From Talpa occidentalis (lineage: Eukaryota > Chordata > Mammalia > Eulipotyphla > Talpidae): a stretch of DNA of 64,000 nucleotides. The notes under the pieces are model-generated. The model did not search any database and had not been told where the DNA came from. It saw nothing but the letters and a program-made list of their open reading frames with translations. Each line of letters starts with the position of its first letter. Position 1 is the first letter of the stretch. The translations under genes and the position numbers were made by a program. The stretch covers positions 50,580,329 to 50,644,328 of the forward strand of contig NW_023601212.1 in NCBI RefSeq assembly GCF_014898055.3. The letters are read 5' to 3'. This document shows, piece after piece, positions 33,749 to 45,829 of the stretch.

Positions 33749-34455
33749 ATGGAGTTTTGTAGAGTAATGGGGTCCTTGGGTCCACTCCCACTCTGGGAAA
33801 GATTTCACCAGAGCTCCCATTTCAGCGGCACGCAGCGAGTTCCCCAGGTGCTTTTCTCCACGAGACAGAGACATTAGCTATATTTAAAGAGCAGGTTTAT
33901 TAGGGAAAGGAAAAGTGACAAGTTTTGCTAAGAGAGGCCTGCATGGTTGCAGGTAGGTGGCCTTGACAGGTCACAGGCAGGCAGGAAGCTGCTGCCCTGC
34001 AGAGGGAAAGAGTTAGTGAAAAGAGGCACCTGCATAGTCACAGGTGAGCAGTGGGAGTGCTGCCCTGAGCCTGTGCAGAAACTGCACTGATATAGCCCTT
34101 TTCTCTTTGGGAGGGGTCACTCCTTCTTGGAGTGGCCTGCTTGTTGCTGACATTGGGTAACAGGCAAAACTAGAAAGGGATCAGAAATTCCAGGGTGGGC
34201 CCAATCTCCATATTTTTACCCTCAGGCCTGTGTGCCATTCCCTATAGCAGTCTGATTCTGCTTGGGTCTCATGCCTTGTGATAAGGCACTGATGCCTAAG
34301 GGTCATGACCTCTACAGCTGGGTTAATGGTCATGTTATTCCCCTCGACCCCCACCTCCTTGTGTGAGTCAGGTTTTAGTCTTGTGAGGCCTCCTTTGCAG
34401 TTTTTCTATTCTTGTCTTCCATCAAGAATGTCTTAAATCTTGATGGGGGGGTGAG
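33749..34455 (-). mobile_element. Probable solo ERV LTR, family E, antisense
   Basis: GAGCAGGTTTATTAGGG near 33,890 reads on the minus strand as an AATAAACCTGCTC poly(A) context, with TTTAAATATAGC beyond it. About 700 bp of moderately GC-rich, non-coding sequence interrupts an L1 whose 3' UTR resumes at about 34,456. Termini not resolved. Confidence 0.55.
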
Positions 34456-34690
34456 GGGGTGGTTACATAAGTATATATATTTTTAAAAACTCACCAATTG
34501 CACACTTAATCTTTGTGCATTTTCCTGCATGTAAATTTACCTCCATAAGAAACAAATGTGACCACAGAATCACCTTAAACAGGTTAACAATACATATCAT
34601 TTACATATCTTGTTCTTTCCCCTCTGATACTTAGAAGAACATCTCGAACATGATGATTATTCAACACATATTCAAGAATAGTTAAACAAC

Positions 34691-35276
34691 GGCCTGCCTG
34701 GTGATGCAAGGGGTTAAGTCTCAGCACTATGAAGCTGTCACCAGCAACTGCAGTACAAGTTCGATCCCTGGCCAGGGAGCTGAACTACATGGTACCGCAG
34801 ACCTCTCCTGACTCGCCCTCTGCTCCCCTCGGCAGTGTATTTCAGTCAGTCTGCCTGTTCTGTTCCCCACTCTGTCTCAGGTGAATCCTCTCATCCTCCA
34901 GCACCTCTGGCCTGTACTCCAGTTCTTGTATGCATAAATAAATAAATCTTTAATAGGGCCTCCCCTGGTGGCACAGGCAGTTGAGTGCAGCGCTGTGAAG
35001 CTGTCTGCAGCCTCTGCAGCGGCGGTTCGATCCCGGCCGGCCAGCGTGGGTCCCACATGGCGCGGTAGACCTCTCCTGTCTCGCCTGCTGCTCCCCTCAG
35101 CAGTGTATTTCGTCAGTCTGTCTGTTCTGTTTCCCGCTCTGTCTCTGGTGAATCCTCTCACCCTCCCGCACATCTGGCCTGTATCCCAGTTCTTGTATAA
35201 ATAAATAAATAAATCTTTTTTAAAAAATCACTTTAAAAAAATAAATAAATCTTTAATAAATTCTTTTTAAAAAATA
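34691..35276 (+). mobile_element. Outer SINE of a two-level nest
   Basis: Older-type body 34,691-34,954. Outer TSD AAGAATAGTTAAACAA (34,674-34,689) and AAGAATAGCTTAAACAA (35,277-35,293). Its tail resumes at about 35,240. Confidence 0.9.
34955..35239 (+). mobile_element. Inner SINE of a two-level nest
   Basis: TSD ATAAATAAATCTTTAATA (34,937-34,954, and again from about 35,241), lying within the outer tail. Good A and B boxes (TGGCACAGGCAG, GGTTCGATCCC). Confidence 0.92.
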
Positions 35277-35518
35277 AGAATAGCTTAAACAAGTGAACCA
35301 ATTGTTTTGGTAGTAGCCTTGCTGAGCAAATCACCAATTGTCAACATACAAATGTATGCACGTACGTGTGTGTGTGTCCCCACAGTATAATCAATTGGTT
35401 TCGGTTGTTTTCCTATGATAGAAACTGTCTAAAATTACTGATGTTTAAAAAAAAAAAAAAAGGTCATATCACATAAATGTGTTGTAAAAATAAACTGAAA
35501 ACTAAATCACTTTGGAGA

Positions 35519-35776
35519 GGGCCTCCCTGGTGGCGCAGCAGGTTGAGCACCGCGCTGTGAAGCTGTCCACAACCTTGCAGTGCGGGTTCAATTCTTGGTC
35601 CGCCAGAGAGAAATCCACTTATCAGCAGACCTCTCCTGTCTGGCCAGCTGCTCCCCTCAGCAATGTCTTTGGTCAGTCTGCCTGTTCTGCTCCCCACTCT
35701 GTCTCTGGTGAATTCCCTCACTCTGGTCTGTGCCCTGGTTTTTGTATAAATAAAAATAAATCTTTTTAAAAAAAAA
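35519..35776 (+). mobile_element. SINE
   Basis: TSD CACTTTGGAGA at 35,508-35,518, partly matched (GTGCTTTGGAGA) after 35,776. Body with CCGCCAGAGAGAAATCC. Confidence 0.9.
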
Positions 35777-35799
35777 GTGCTTTGGAGAAAGACATCTTT

Positions 35800-36930
35800 G
35801 CTCAATTAATGATTTTCAGGTAATTTCCTCTTAAAAATAGTTTAATAACCAAACCTTTATTCCATATTGTGTATTTTTTTGTTCCAAGACTATTTGCAAG
35901 CTAGGATATTTATTATGAGAAAAGTTTCCTCTACTAACAGTTTGAAAGTTTGGAAAACTACAGGTAAATCATGTTAGGCTAACATGGAAAAGAAATCTTT
36001 TCTTCTTCAATGTACATTCTTAAAATGAAATTACTTTCAAAACTTAAAAAAAAAACAAAATTTTTTGAGCTTCAGTTTAAAAAAAAAAACAGATGGCAGA
36101 CAAAGATGTGTTACTGAGTGCTACTATTAAATGTTATGTCTAAATCCCAGATGAAAATGGAGCAAATGAGGATATGTAAATGTTAATATTTACATATCAG
36201 AGCTGTATTTTCTAAGAATATTTTGCTTTAGATTAAGTAGAATTTACTCAGAAAATCTTAGGTCTTTCTCAAAATGAAAATAATTGCATTTCAAAAGCCA
36301 AAAGTTTCAGCAACTTCTAGATTAAGAAATTAATTTTTCCAGTTAATTTGAAAAGATGATTGGAGATTTTTTTACTCTATTAGTATAATGTACGAAAGGA
36401 AACTTCTGGACCACTTACAAGTTGTGATTCTCTGCTTTCAAGTAGGGGTCACATTCCTCTCCCCTGTCGTTCATGGGATGGCTTCCTCCATTAAGCATGC
36501 ATCTGGTTTAAATCCCCACCATCTGTGATAAATCAATGCATAACAGATAATAAACTTGGAAGACTATATTCCTATAGGGCTTGGCTTCTATTCTCTTAGT
36601 TTTTACAAGGCTGATGATTTTTCCATCTTTGCTGATCCATGTCATGGTAATAAGAGAAAGCTGAAAGCAGAGAACGTACTTAAGAACTAAGAACTTATGT
36701 CCAACGGCAATCCGCAGGAAACTTGAAATTATCAATACTTGCTGCTGCTGTGTCTTTACGAGCTTTGAAAAACTGAACTCACCATTTCACGGTTTCTTAG
36801 GCTAAAGTCCTTTTTATCCAATTATGCTTGGTGATTGGTGATTATTCCCAAAGTATACAATGGCTATTCACTATTTGGATTATTCATACATTTATCCTTT
36901 TATTTTAGTATAAATATTAAAATTAAAACC
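35800..36930. other. Unassigned AT-rich sequence
   Basis: Nothing recognised apart from short A- and T-runs. Confidence 0.35.
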
Positions 36931-36945
36931 TGGCACCACTTTTCT

Positions 36946-37216
36946 TTTTTTTTTTTAAGATTTATTTATTTATGCATACAAGAACTGGGGTACAGGCCAG
37001 AGGTGTGGGGAGTGAGAGGATTCACCAGAAACAGAGTGGCGAACAGAACAAGCAGACTGACTGAAATACACTGCTGAGGGGAGCAGCGGGCAAGACAGGA
37101 GAGGTCTGCTGCATCATGTGGGTCACCTCCCTGGCTAGGGATGGAACTCAAGCTGCAGTTGCTGTAGATAGTTTCATAGGCTGTGTCTTAACCCCTTGCA
37201 CCACAAGGGAGGCCCC
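36946..37216 (-). mobile_element. SINE, antisense
   Basis: 15-bp TSD TGGCACCACTTTTCT/TAGCACCACTTTTCT at 36,931-36,945 and 37,217-37,231. Confidence 0.94.
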
Positions 37217-37269
37217 TAGCACCACTTTTCTTAATTAAAGCAGGACCACTGATTGCGAGAAGGTAATTT

Positions 37270-37490
37270 AGAATAGTGGTAAATGATGTGGATTTCCCCA
37301 CGCAATTATTTCAGGTGACTTAGGCAAATATTTTTACAATGCTTTAAACTTCAGTTTTCTAATCCATAAAATGGTAACAATAACATAATATCCTCATAAA
37401 ATTGATGTAAAGTTTAAATAAGATGTTTTTATACTTTGTGCAGTACCTGATACATATGGAGTTTATAAGGTTCCTGGCTATCAGCACAAT
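37270..37490 (+). mobile_element. MIR
   Basis: GAATAGTGGTAAATGATGTGG, GACTTAGGCAAAT, CAGTTTTCTAATCCATAAAATGG and GCAGTACCTGATACATATGG match MIR in order. Confidence 0.75.
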
Positions 37491-37639
37491 TGTGAATTTA
37501 CCTACAATCCTTCTCATGTCCAGGGTTAAAGTTAGTATTGCCAAGACTGGAGCCCTAAGAAAAATGCTGTTCCACAGTGTGCAATTAATAATGGGCCTCA
37601 ATGGCCAGTTATTCCTATTGCCTTTACTCATAGCAGCCT

Positions 37640-37770
37640 CACCATAATTGGTATGTGTCTCTCCTATTAGATGCGGAGTTCTTTGAGGAGCCATGTTTTA
37701 CTTCCCTTTGGATTACTGAGTCTGGTTAATTGTAGACCCTTACTAAAAGAATAATGCATAAATGAACATG
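37640..37770 (+). mobile_element. L2 3' end fragment
   Basis: TTAGATGCGGAGTTCTTTGAGGAG and ATAATGCATAAATGAAC resemble the L2 terminus; diverged. Confidence 0.5.
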
Positions 37771-37899
37771 TATTCAAACATAGTTAAAACATTAATTTTA
37801 TACCTCAATTGTTTGTTTAGTTTTACATAGCTGTAAAAATTAATTTCTTTTAACTCCTTGGGTCTAGGAGAGAAATATATTAAAAGGAGAGTTAATAAT

Positions 37900-38290
37900 C
37901 ATCTATGGTTCTCTGTTTATATTTTCAAAGAGGATGTCTAGTTTAGGCATATTATATTTGAGATATTTATTTGACATCCAAGATGAGGTGCTGAATAGTT
38001 TGGCAAAGTCCATATATTTCAAGAAATTTACTGAAGGCCATCTATAAATTTGGAGAAAATTGGGAGTTGTCAACATATGCGCAGTACTTAGATTCACATG
38101 ACTAAATAGGGTCACCCAGGGAGAGGATCTAAATTAAGAGGGAAAAAGGTCTTAAGGCTAAACCCTGGGGCATTCCAAAACCTAGAGTTTGAGGTAATGA
38201 TGAGAAGCCACAAAAGAGACTGAGGTGGACAGGGTCAGAGTGTTAGAGGAATTGGGAGAACCAAGAGAAAACCAAGATCACATGTCCAGC
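37900..38290 (+). repeat. Ancient mammalian interspersed repeat, family not named
   Basis: TTTAGGCATATTATATTTGAGAT, CATCCAAGATGAGG, GTCAACATATGCGCAG, GGTCACCCAGGGAGAGG and CCCTGGGGCATTCCAAAACC are landmarks of a widespread old repeat that I recognise but cannot name with certainty. Confidence 0.5.
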
Positions 38291-38374
38291 TTTTATTGTC
38301 CCCAGTTCTCTACTCTCACTCTCTGAGCTCTTCTTCTTTCTCAGGAGGCCTTGCCCCATTTCTGTGTGCTATTT

Positions 38375-38660
38375 TTTTTTTTAAAGATTTATTCATTTAT
38401 GCTACAAGAACTGGGGTACAGGCCAGAGGTTTATGGGGGTGTGTGTGTGAGAGAGAGAGGATTCGCCAGAGACAGAGCCGGGAATAGAACAGGCAGACTG
38501 ACTGAAATACACTGCCTTGGGGAGAAGCGGGCGAGTCAGGAGAGGTCTGCCGTGCTATGTGGGTTGCTCCTTGGCCAGCAGGGTATCGAACTTCTGCTGC
38601 AGAGGCTGCGGATAGCTTCATAGGTTGCGTCTTAACCTCTTGAGCCACCAGGGAGGCCCC
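38375..38660 (-). mobile_element. SINE, antisense
   Basis: TSD TCTGTGTGCTATTT/TCAATGTGCTATTT at 38,361-38,374 and 38,661-38,674. An internal GTGTGTGTGTGAGAGAGAGAG run (38,437-38,458) grew inside the body. Confidence 0.92.
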
Positions 38661-38964
38661 TCAATGTGCTATTTGGCTCCACATCTCAAGTTTGCCAATC
38701 TGACCCTCTGCTTCTCATAACCCTTATTCAATAATTCCCTGTTTTGCCTGTGTCTTCAGACTTGGCCCACCTGCAATTTTAGGGTCTGGAGTCCCAGTCA
38801 GAGTTGTCCTTTGCTGGCTTCAACTCACATCAACCCTATGGTTCCTCACTCTAGTTCTGCCTCATGTATCATCCTCTCTGCAGGAGGAGAGATAGCTACT
38901 TTTGATATCCAGGTTTCAGACTCCTGCTTCAGCTTTCAGGTGGGTGCCTCACACCCCTTCTAAC

Positions 38965-39171
38965 TTACACTGAGCCCTGCTTTCCTGGATTGCTCCTGGC
39001 TGGGTAGGGTATTCTTGCTGCAGATCTGGGCATTGAGCCACTTAGGACAAACAGCCTGTCCTTTTCAGCCAGTTTGAGTGCCTCATCTCTGCACAACTCC
39101 AGCTGCAGGGGCCAATTTTCTTGCTCGAAATTTCCAGTCATTTGAGCCAAATCTGGAGGGAGGTCAATTCT
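38965..39171 (-). other. Open frame with protein-like composition, unidentified
   Basis: A minus-strand frame of about 65 codons rich in charged residues (motifs RDEALKLAEKDRLFVLSG, QMTGNFEQENW). No splice sites or partner frames were found, and the codons upstream on the minus strand lose the pattern. It could be a gag or retrogene relic or chance. I do not recognise it. Confidence 0.25.
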
Positions 39172-39490
39172 TGTGAATTCAGCCTAAACTATTGCCCAAG
39201 TATTTTACCATGTGGTGATCTCAAAGAATCTGGAATATAAAAACTCCATGGAATAGAGGTATATAAAGTGGACAATCCAAATATTTTATTGTCAACCTAC
39301 AATTTGACTTGCTTCTAACAATCACATGCTAAATCAGTAGGAATTTCTTGAGGGAATACTAAGGAGACCAATTAGCAAACAACACCTGATATTTCCCCTA
39401 GAGACAGTGGTATGTAAATTAGTAGGAGGTACAGAGAATCCCAAGATAATTATACAGGTTCTAGAACTCTTTTAAAGGGTTGCTATTTGA

Positions 39491-39763
39491 GGGCCTCCCT
39501 GGTGGCACAAGGGGTTAAGCACCACACTATAAAGCAATCCCCAGTCTCTGCAGCATGAGTTGGATCCATGGCCTGCCAGAGAGCTAACCCACATAGCACA
39601 GCAGACCTCTCCTGTCACACCCACTGCTCCCCTCAGCAGTATATTTCAGTGAGTCTGCTTGTTCTGTTCCCCACTCTGTCTCTGGTGAGTCTCTCACCCC
39701 CCATATCTCTGGCCTGTCCCCCGGCTCTTGTATGCATAAATAAATAAATCTTTGGAAAAAAAA
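39491..39763 (+). mobile_element. Older-subfamily SINE
   Basis: TSD AAAGGGTTGCTATTTGAG/AAAGGGTTGCTATTTAAG around 39,473-39,490 and 39,764-39,780. Confidence 0.94.
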
Positions 39764-40276
39764 AAGGGTTGCTATTTAAGGGATCTATAATCATTGGTTG
39801 ATCTCTGTTTAGCTATTTTCACAGCAAGTAGGGTTAGGAATGTTTAAGGGACTGGAGATTCAGGTTTAGTTATAAGTCATTCGAACCCTGATTTTCAAGG
39901 CCACTACCCAACTAGCTCTCTAGAAACAAAGTTGTTTTGACTGATAATGCCTGATCCTAGAACAAGCTGTTTTCTTTATTGCAGTCCTTCAGTTAATAAT
40001 AGATAGAAATGTGCTAAAATTTTCACTCATTTTTATTAGCTATATTTATATGTAATTATATCTTTACTGCTTTGATGATAAAATACATGTTCTAGTCCAT
40101 TGTGAAACTTTCAAAGAATGTAAAAATTGAAAGTGCACAAAAGTTCTCCTTTCCTTAAATATAACCCCTCTTAATAGTTTGTTTTTTAAAATACTTTTGT
40201 GTTAGAAATGATATATATGGTACATATTATACATATTGCCAAGAAACTTGAATTTTTACTTAATGAGTAATATAGG

Positions 40277-40538
40277 TTTTTTTTTTATTTATTTATGCAT
40301 ACAAGAACTGTGGTATAGGCCAGAAGTGTGGGGGATGAGAGGATTCACCAGAGACAGAGTGGGGAACAGAACAAGCAGACTGACTGAAATATACGGCTGA
40401 GGGGAGCAGCGGGAGAGTCAGGAGGAGTCTGCTGCGCCATGTGGGTCACCTCCCAGGCTGGGGATGGAACTCAAGCTGCAGTGGCTGTGGATAGTTTCAT
40501 AGATTGTGTTTTAACCCCTTGCACCACAAGGGAGGACC
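40277..40538 (-). mobile_element. SINE, antisense
   Basis: TSD GAGTAATATAG/GAATAATATAG at 40,265-40,275 and about 40,539-40,549; reversed head CCACAAGGGAGGACC. Confidence 0.92.
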
Positions 40539-40699
40539 GAATAATATAGTTTTGATATCTATGTCAGGACTTATAACTCTATCTCATTCTTTTTATCAAT
40601 TAAATGGTGTAGTATTGCATGGCTATACCAAAATTTATTTAGCAAAAGAATATGGGTATTTGCAGGTTTTTTTACAAACACAAGCAGTGCAAAAATTCA

Positions 40700-40745
40700 C
40701 ATGTTTATATGTATACATATATGTGCATATATGTGTATATATACT
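40700..40745. repeat. TATG/TA-rich simple repeat
   Basis: Alternating TATATG/TGTATA units (TATGTATACATATATGTGC). Confidence 0.8.
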
Positions 40746-41074
40746 TTTCCTTGCACATTTGAGTATTTACATAGGATACATTCATAGGATTGGATTTCTT
40801 AGACTAAAAGATATACACATTAAACATTTTGAGAAATAACTACCAAATTTCCTTCTTAAGAGGCCATGCACATCAATAATGTATGTAATATCTATGTTCA
40901 TAAACACGGACCAACATTGTGTATTATGACTGCTTGAACGTGGTAGCGAGAAAAATGTCTATTCAAATTTGCACTTTCTAAATGTTATTTTACTGATTAA
41001 ACTATACACAACTGTAAAACTAAGTATAGTGATTGATTTTAAAAATTTGTTATTATCATTGATCTTAACTTATC

Positions 41075-41106
41075 ACTTGATCTTAACCAAAAGGCCGAGA
41101 AGCGAT
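41075..41106 (-). pseudogene. RNU2: U2 snRNA 5'-end pseudogene fragment
   Basis: The minus strand matches the first 32 nt of U2 (ATCGCTTCTCGGCCTTTTGG..AAGATCAAGT) with one substitution (GCT to GTT after TTGG). This region holds U2 stem I and part of the branch-site pairing region. Homology then stops and A/T-rich sequence follows, so the copy is 3' truncated. Confidence 0.8.
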
Positions 41107-41387
41107 CGTCATTGCTTAAAGAGAATATCAAATGTATTAGTAGCACATACATATGTACATATGTATTACTTGTCAAGTGCTGGGACCCATGTAAAGATGA
41201 ATAATGACTGGCATTGGAAGATGAATAAAGACATGGTGCCCTCATGCTACTTTCACTCAGTGGTGGTGGGCATGGTGGGGACATACTTGTATGCTAATAA
41301 TCTTAACAAAATAATGGAGGAGAAAGTAGATGCTAAACATAGTTTGAGTTTTAAGTTCTAATTTGAATACTTAGATTAATGTATAAC

Positions 41388-41676
41388 TTTTTTTAATGAT
41401 TTATTTATTTATGCATACAAGAACTGAAGTACAGGTCAGAGGTGGGGTGGTAGGGTGGTGGTGGTGTGTGTATATGTGAGAGGATTCACCAGAGACAGAG
41501 TAGGGAGCAGAACAGGTGGATTGACTGAAATACACTGCTGAGGGGAGCAGGAGAGGTCTGCTGTGCCATGTGGGTAGCTCCCTCACCAGCTGCCAGCCAG
41601 GGATTGAACTGGTGCTGCAAGGCTGTGGATTGCTTCACAGTGCTGTGTTTAACCCCTTGCTCCACCAAGGAGACCA
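41388..41676 (-). mobile_element. SINE, antisense, with a GGT/GT-rich expansion
   Basis: TSD AATGTATAACTT/AATGTATAATAT. A GGTGGGGTGGTAGGGTGGTG run followed by GTGTGTGTATATG lies at 41,440-41,480 inside the body. Confidence 0.9.
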
Positions 41677-41706
41677 AAATGTATAATATATTAAACTATA
41701 ACTTTT

Positions 41707-42002
41707 TTTTTTTTTTTTAAGATTTATTTATTTATTTATTCATTTATTTATTTATACAAGCACTGGGTACAGTCAGAAGCGCGGGAGGGTGAGAGAATTC
41801 ACCAGAGCCAGAGCAGGGAGCAGAGCAGGCAGAAGGACCGAAGCACACTGCTGAGGGGAGCAGCGGGCGGCAGGAGAGGTCTGCGCGCCATGTGGGACCC
41901 TCCTCCGGTGGCCGGGGAGCAGCTGGGGATTGAACCGGCGCTGCAGAGGCTGCGGGCAGCTTCGCAACCCAGCGCTCAACCGCTGCACCACCAGGGAGGC
42001 CC
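41707..42002 (-). mobile_element. Young-type SINE, antisense, T+ tail
   Basis: TSD TTAAACTATAACTTTT at 41,691-41,706 and 42,003-42,018. A box (reverse CCGCTGCACCA) and B box present. Confidence 0.95.
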
Positions 42003-42018
42003 TTAAACTATAACTTTT

Positions 42019-44460
42019 GATATGAAATGTTAGTGTGTTTTGACAAGACTCTTTAAAATCAACATCCCAATACAGTTCTACTTGAAAGACCACTGACAAC
42101 CAATTTTCTTCTAGGTCATTATTTTTCCTTGAGTAACTGGGGCAATATCATGTGGATTCCTAAATTGGGTTCTCCTGACTGGAAATCATTCCTGGAGCAT
42201 TCAATACCAAAAATAGCAATCTCATTTTTTTCTCTATTCTTTTTCACTAAATAGTTTGGTATTTTCTGCATTTGTTGACAGAGATGACTTTCTCTATATC
42301 ATGAATGTGTCTATAGCATGGCTGGTATTTGTGATACTTTCTTGTAACTCAAGTTTGCATTCACTAGGCATGAAGCTTCAAACTAAAGGCTGGGATGAGA
42401 ATATGGCCAAACCTAATTAAAAAGCCAAGTCAGGAAATGAATAGGTTGGCAAATAGCTAAGAATCAGATGATGTGGAAGAAGGGACAGCTGTGTTGAGAT
42501 GAGACCCATTGTAGTCTTTCAAATTTTAGGAAAGGATCAAACCAGGGAAGCTAATGTGCCAATGTCAAGACTGATAGTTAAGGATGTGTAAATGTCATGA
42601 AGTCAAGGAATTGCAAACCCACTAACTATGAACATCAATACTGCCCTAGAATAAGATCCAATTGAATAAGAGGAATTGTGACTTTTGGCGAGGGACACAA
42701 TAAGGTGAGGTAGGGTACCCATATATCCCAACAGGTTCCTTTGCAATTAACTTACTGTGGTAGAGTTATAATTCTGACAGAAACACACTCAATTCTGAGC
42801 TTATAATCATGAACTAGAAAGTATATGTGCTTAAAAATTATTGAAAAAATTTATACAGGTAGATTAAAATCCTTAGAAAACAACTCTTCCTGTACATAAT
42901 ACATAAAAGCTTAGTTTTCTAGGTTGAGCAGAATGTTTTTCAGACTTACCTAAATTATAACCTACTTTAGTTTTAGTTTGCTATTCAATGTATATTTAAC
43001 TGGCTTACTTTTATGGAGTATAAAATGCTAATGGTTCAACAGATGGATATTGTAGGGGTTTTCAGATTTTGATGTAGTCTAAAATAAAATTTTCTTGTGG
43101 GTGGGATTTGTCAGTTATTTTAAATTCTTTACTAAAAAACATTTCTAAGGATAGGAGATGTCTTTACCTTCCACTTTCTCACCCCACGGAAAACATTTTT
43201 GCATCATGGGAAACATTTATTATAAATGTCCACAAAGGCAGTTTGAGTAAGGTGTAACTTGGTTAAGATATTTTGCACTGTGTATCTGTGTATCATTTTA
43301 CTGGGATCTTTCAGTCTTCCTTTCCAGAGAAATTTTCATATTAGTTCCGAGTTTTGATCTTAATTACTATTCCTTGTTAGTTTCTGGGATGATCTCGTTG
43401 TTTCTAGACCAATGCCAAGGCACATATCTCATCTTTCTTGCCATAAACATTTTGGAGGGAATAAGTCTACACAGTTTGTTTGAATCAAATAAACTTTTTT
43501 TGTATTAGAAAACTGAAATCAGCAATTATTAAATCATACTTTACATTTGAAGTTGGATGTCATAGTAAAATCTCCTATTTATATACTCTATTATTAGCTA
43601 CAAAGAAACAGTTGGCTATTCATGCTGTATCAGAAAAAAATACTTTTATTCGTTTGACTTTTCAAATACATGCTTGTTCAATATTTTATTAAAATGCACT
43701 AGCAGATGTTAGGTAGAATGTGGCCACATCTGGGGTATATAAAACACCATTCCAAGCTCCATAGGAGGGACACAGCAATACCATTTAGTTCTCCTTTACT
43801 GTCTAACTAGCCCATCTCATTTAATCTGTTTAAATCCTTCAAACTGAATAGTTAATTATAGCACCAATTATTTCGGTTGTCCTGGGAATATGAAAAGGAA
43901 CAATGAACTAAAATGCTAAGGGAAGCATCACAAAAAGAAATGCACTATGCTGAGATACAAATAAAACCACTAAAGCTTGTGGCTAGAGCTATATTTTTTT
44001 CATTTGAAGAAGCTGTAAATCTTGGGTTGCCTGCTTCCTGAAACACCTTGAATGTCTTTCTACAATGTCTCCGCTTAACTTGACCCTTTCAAAGAAAGTA
44101 CAACTCATCTAAAAGATGGCAAATAAAGATTTTATTAAAAGGTATATTTTGACAGTAGTATATATATAGATGATTGTTAAATTCTAACCTATTTCAATCT
44201 TCTACCTTTTACTTTTAATTTTACTTTCTTCTTTTAAAGCAAGTTTTCTAAAAATACAAAAAAATCTATTGGTTATTTGTCAATGGATCAGATTCATATA
44301 CTATTACATTTAGTACTACCACTAGCTTCTTGAAAATAGACCATACTGATGATTGGAATAAATAGCAGTTGAAAAGAAGTCCTGGAGATTCTTGTCTCAT
44401 ACACTGCTTACCAGTTAGGAAGAAGAAAAATACCTGGAGTTGTATATGTAGCCAAGAGTG
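42019..44460. other. Unassigned AT-rich intergenic sequence
   Basis: 2.4 kb with no SINE, gene or repeat that I can name. The short frames (e.g. 43,480-43,692) have no family resemblance. Confidence 0.4.
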
Positions 44461-44465
44461 GGAAG

Positions 44466-44687
44466 GCAATTGTGGCGTAATGAAAAGGATCCTGAATTTG
44501 GAGTGAGTTGACCTAGGCTTCAGCCTCAGCCTTTGCCATTTTCTAGCTCAGTATTTGGGAGAGTTCTTTAACTTTTAACTGCTAAGTCACAGTTCCCTAA
44601 TTTATAAAATTAGAATAATACCATGGAGGATTATTATAAAGATTCAGTGAAATAATGGATATAAAAGCACTATGTGAATTGTGATAT

Positions 44688-44690
<3 letters not shown>
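44466..44690 (+). mobile_element. MIR, nearly full length
   Basis: GGCGTAATGAAAAGGATCCTG, TTGGAGTGAGTTGACC, TGCCATTTTCTAGCTC, CAGTTCCCTAATTTATAAAAT, GAGGATTATTATAAAGATTCA and AAAGCACTATGTGAA follow the MIR consensus. Confidence 0.8.

Positions 44691-44719
<29 letters not shown>
44691..44719. repeat. GA microsatellite
   Basis: About 14 uninterrupted GA units at the 3' end of the MIR. Confidence 0.95.
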
Positions 44720-44721
<2 letters not shown>

Positions 44722-45019
44722 GAGGGAGAGAGCGAGCAAGAGCGCACTTACTGTTATCAGGCTGTTGGTGGCTTGCAATCTTTATCTCAGATGAGCAGCT
44801 GACACTTAGATTTGGAGCACAATTGAAAAGAAATGCACGTGGTGGACATAGAATAGGCAGGCGTGACTTTCCCCTTAGACACACTGTCTAAACAGAGAAG
44901 GTCTCTGGAGGGAGTAAATTCAACCTTGATTTGAAATTTCTGCTCTTCAGTGATAAAAGTGAGGCAAACCAAGCTTATATATATCTATACTATTTCATAT
45001 ATACCCTGGAATCAAAGAT

Positions 45020-45225
45020 TTTCAGTCTTTCATACTCTTAACACCTATTTGCTGAGGGTCTAGTATATATACCAAGCATTGTGTTAATATCTTAGTAAAC
45101 ACTGGTCGACAAGATTTCTGCTTCCAAAGGACTTGGTCACATTAATATCTTTATTCCAAGTAGTTGTCAAAGTGTCAGCTCATAGTAGATGATCACCAAA
45201 AGTTGGTTGACTGAACTAATGTCTC
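45020..45225 (+). repeat. Ancient mammalian repeat fragment
   Basis: CTATTTGCTGAGGGTCTAGTA, CCAAGCATTGTGTTAATATC and CTCATAGTAGATGATCACCAA resemble the old 'CTACTATGTGCCAGGC' type repeat with an L2-like end. Confidence 0.4.
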
Positions 45226-45487
45226 TAATTTTGTAGCAATGCCATAGCCAAAAAAAAAAATAAAGAAGCAATTTTTTTTGTGAACAGAGATGCCTACCCA
45301 ATCATGTGATTATCATGGTAGTACTTCTTAAGTTTTGAGGGAAAGAGTCTTTTAAACTAAAATTTGTCTAGTCACGTACCTATAATGACAATTGTACTGT
45401 AAATTTAATGTCTTTCTGTTTAAAATGATTATCACTTCCAAGCAGTACATTTAACATGGGGACACTGTCAGTAGAAAATATTTTCAA

Positions 45488-45767
45488 GGGCCTCCCTGGT
45501 GACGCAGCAGTTGAGCACTGGGCTGCGAAGCTGCCCACAGCCTCTGCAGCACTGGTTCAATCCCTGGCTGCCAGCGAGGGTCCCACATGGCGCGACAGAT
45601 CTCTCCTGCCGCTCCTGCTGCTCCCCTCAGACTTCACCAGTCTGCCTGTTCTGCTCCCCGCTCTGGTTCTGGTGAATTCTCTCACCCTCCTGCGCTTCTG
45701 ACTCTACCCAGTGCTTATATAAATAAATAAGTAATTAAATAAATCTTTAAAAAATATGTATGTATAT
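45488..45767 (+). mobile_element. SINE with a 5' part of the CTGCT hairpin core deleted
   Basis: TSD ATATTTTCAAG at 45,477-45,487 and from 45,768. The core reads GCTGCTCCCCTCAGACTTCACCAG, so AGCAGTGTATTT is lost. Confidence 0.93.
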
Positions 45768-45829
45768 ATATTTTCAAGGTGGCCTCCGTTATGTCAGGTC
45801 AAGAAACTAGCAAAAAGGGGCATCCCTGG

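Larger units (their letters stand above)
32662..34570 (+). mobile_element. Second L1 3' segment, interrupted by two LTRs and a SINE
   Basis: CATTAGTCATCAGAGAAATAG (33,319-33,339) and, far downstream, TGGTTACATAAG..AACTCACCAATTGCACACTTAA..CTGCATGTAAATTTACCTC (34,460-34,545) are collinear parts of an L1 end. LTR C, a truncated SINE and LTR E lie between them. Confidence 0.65.
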
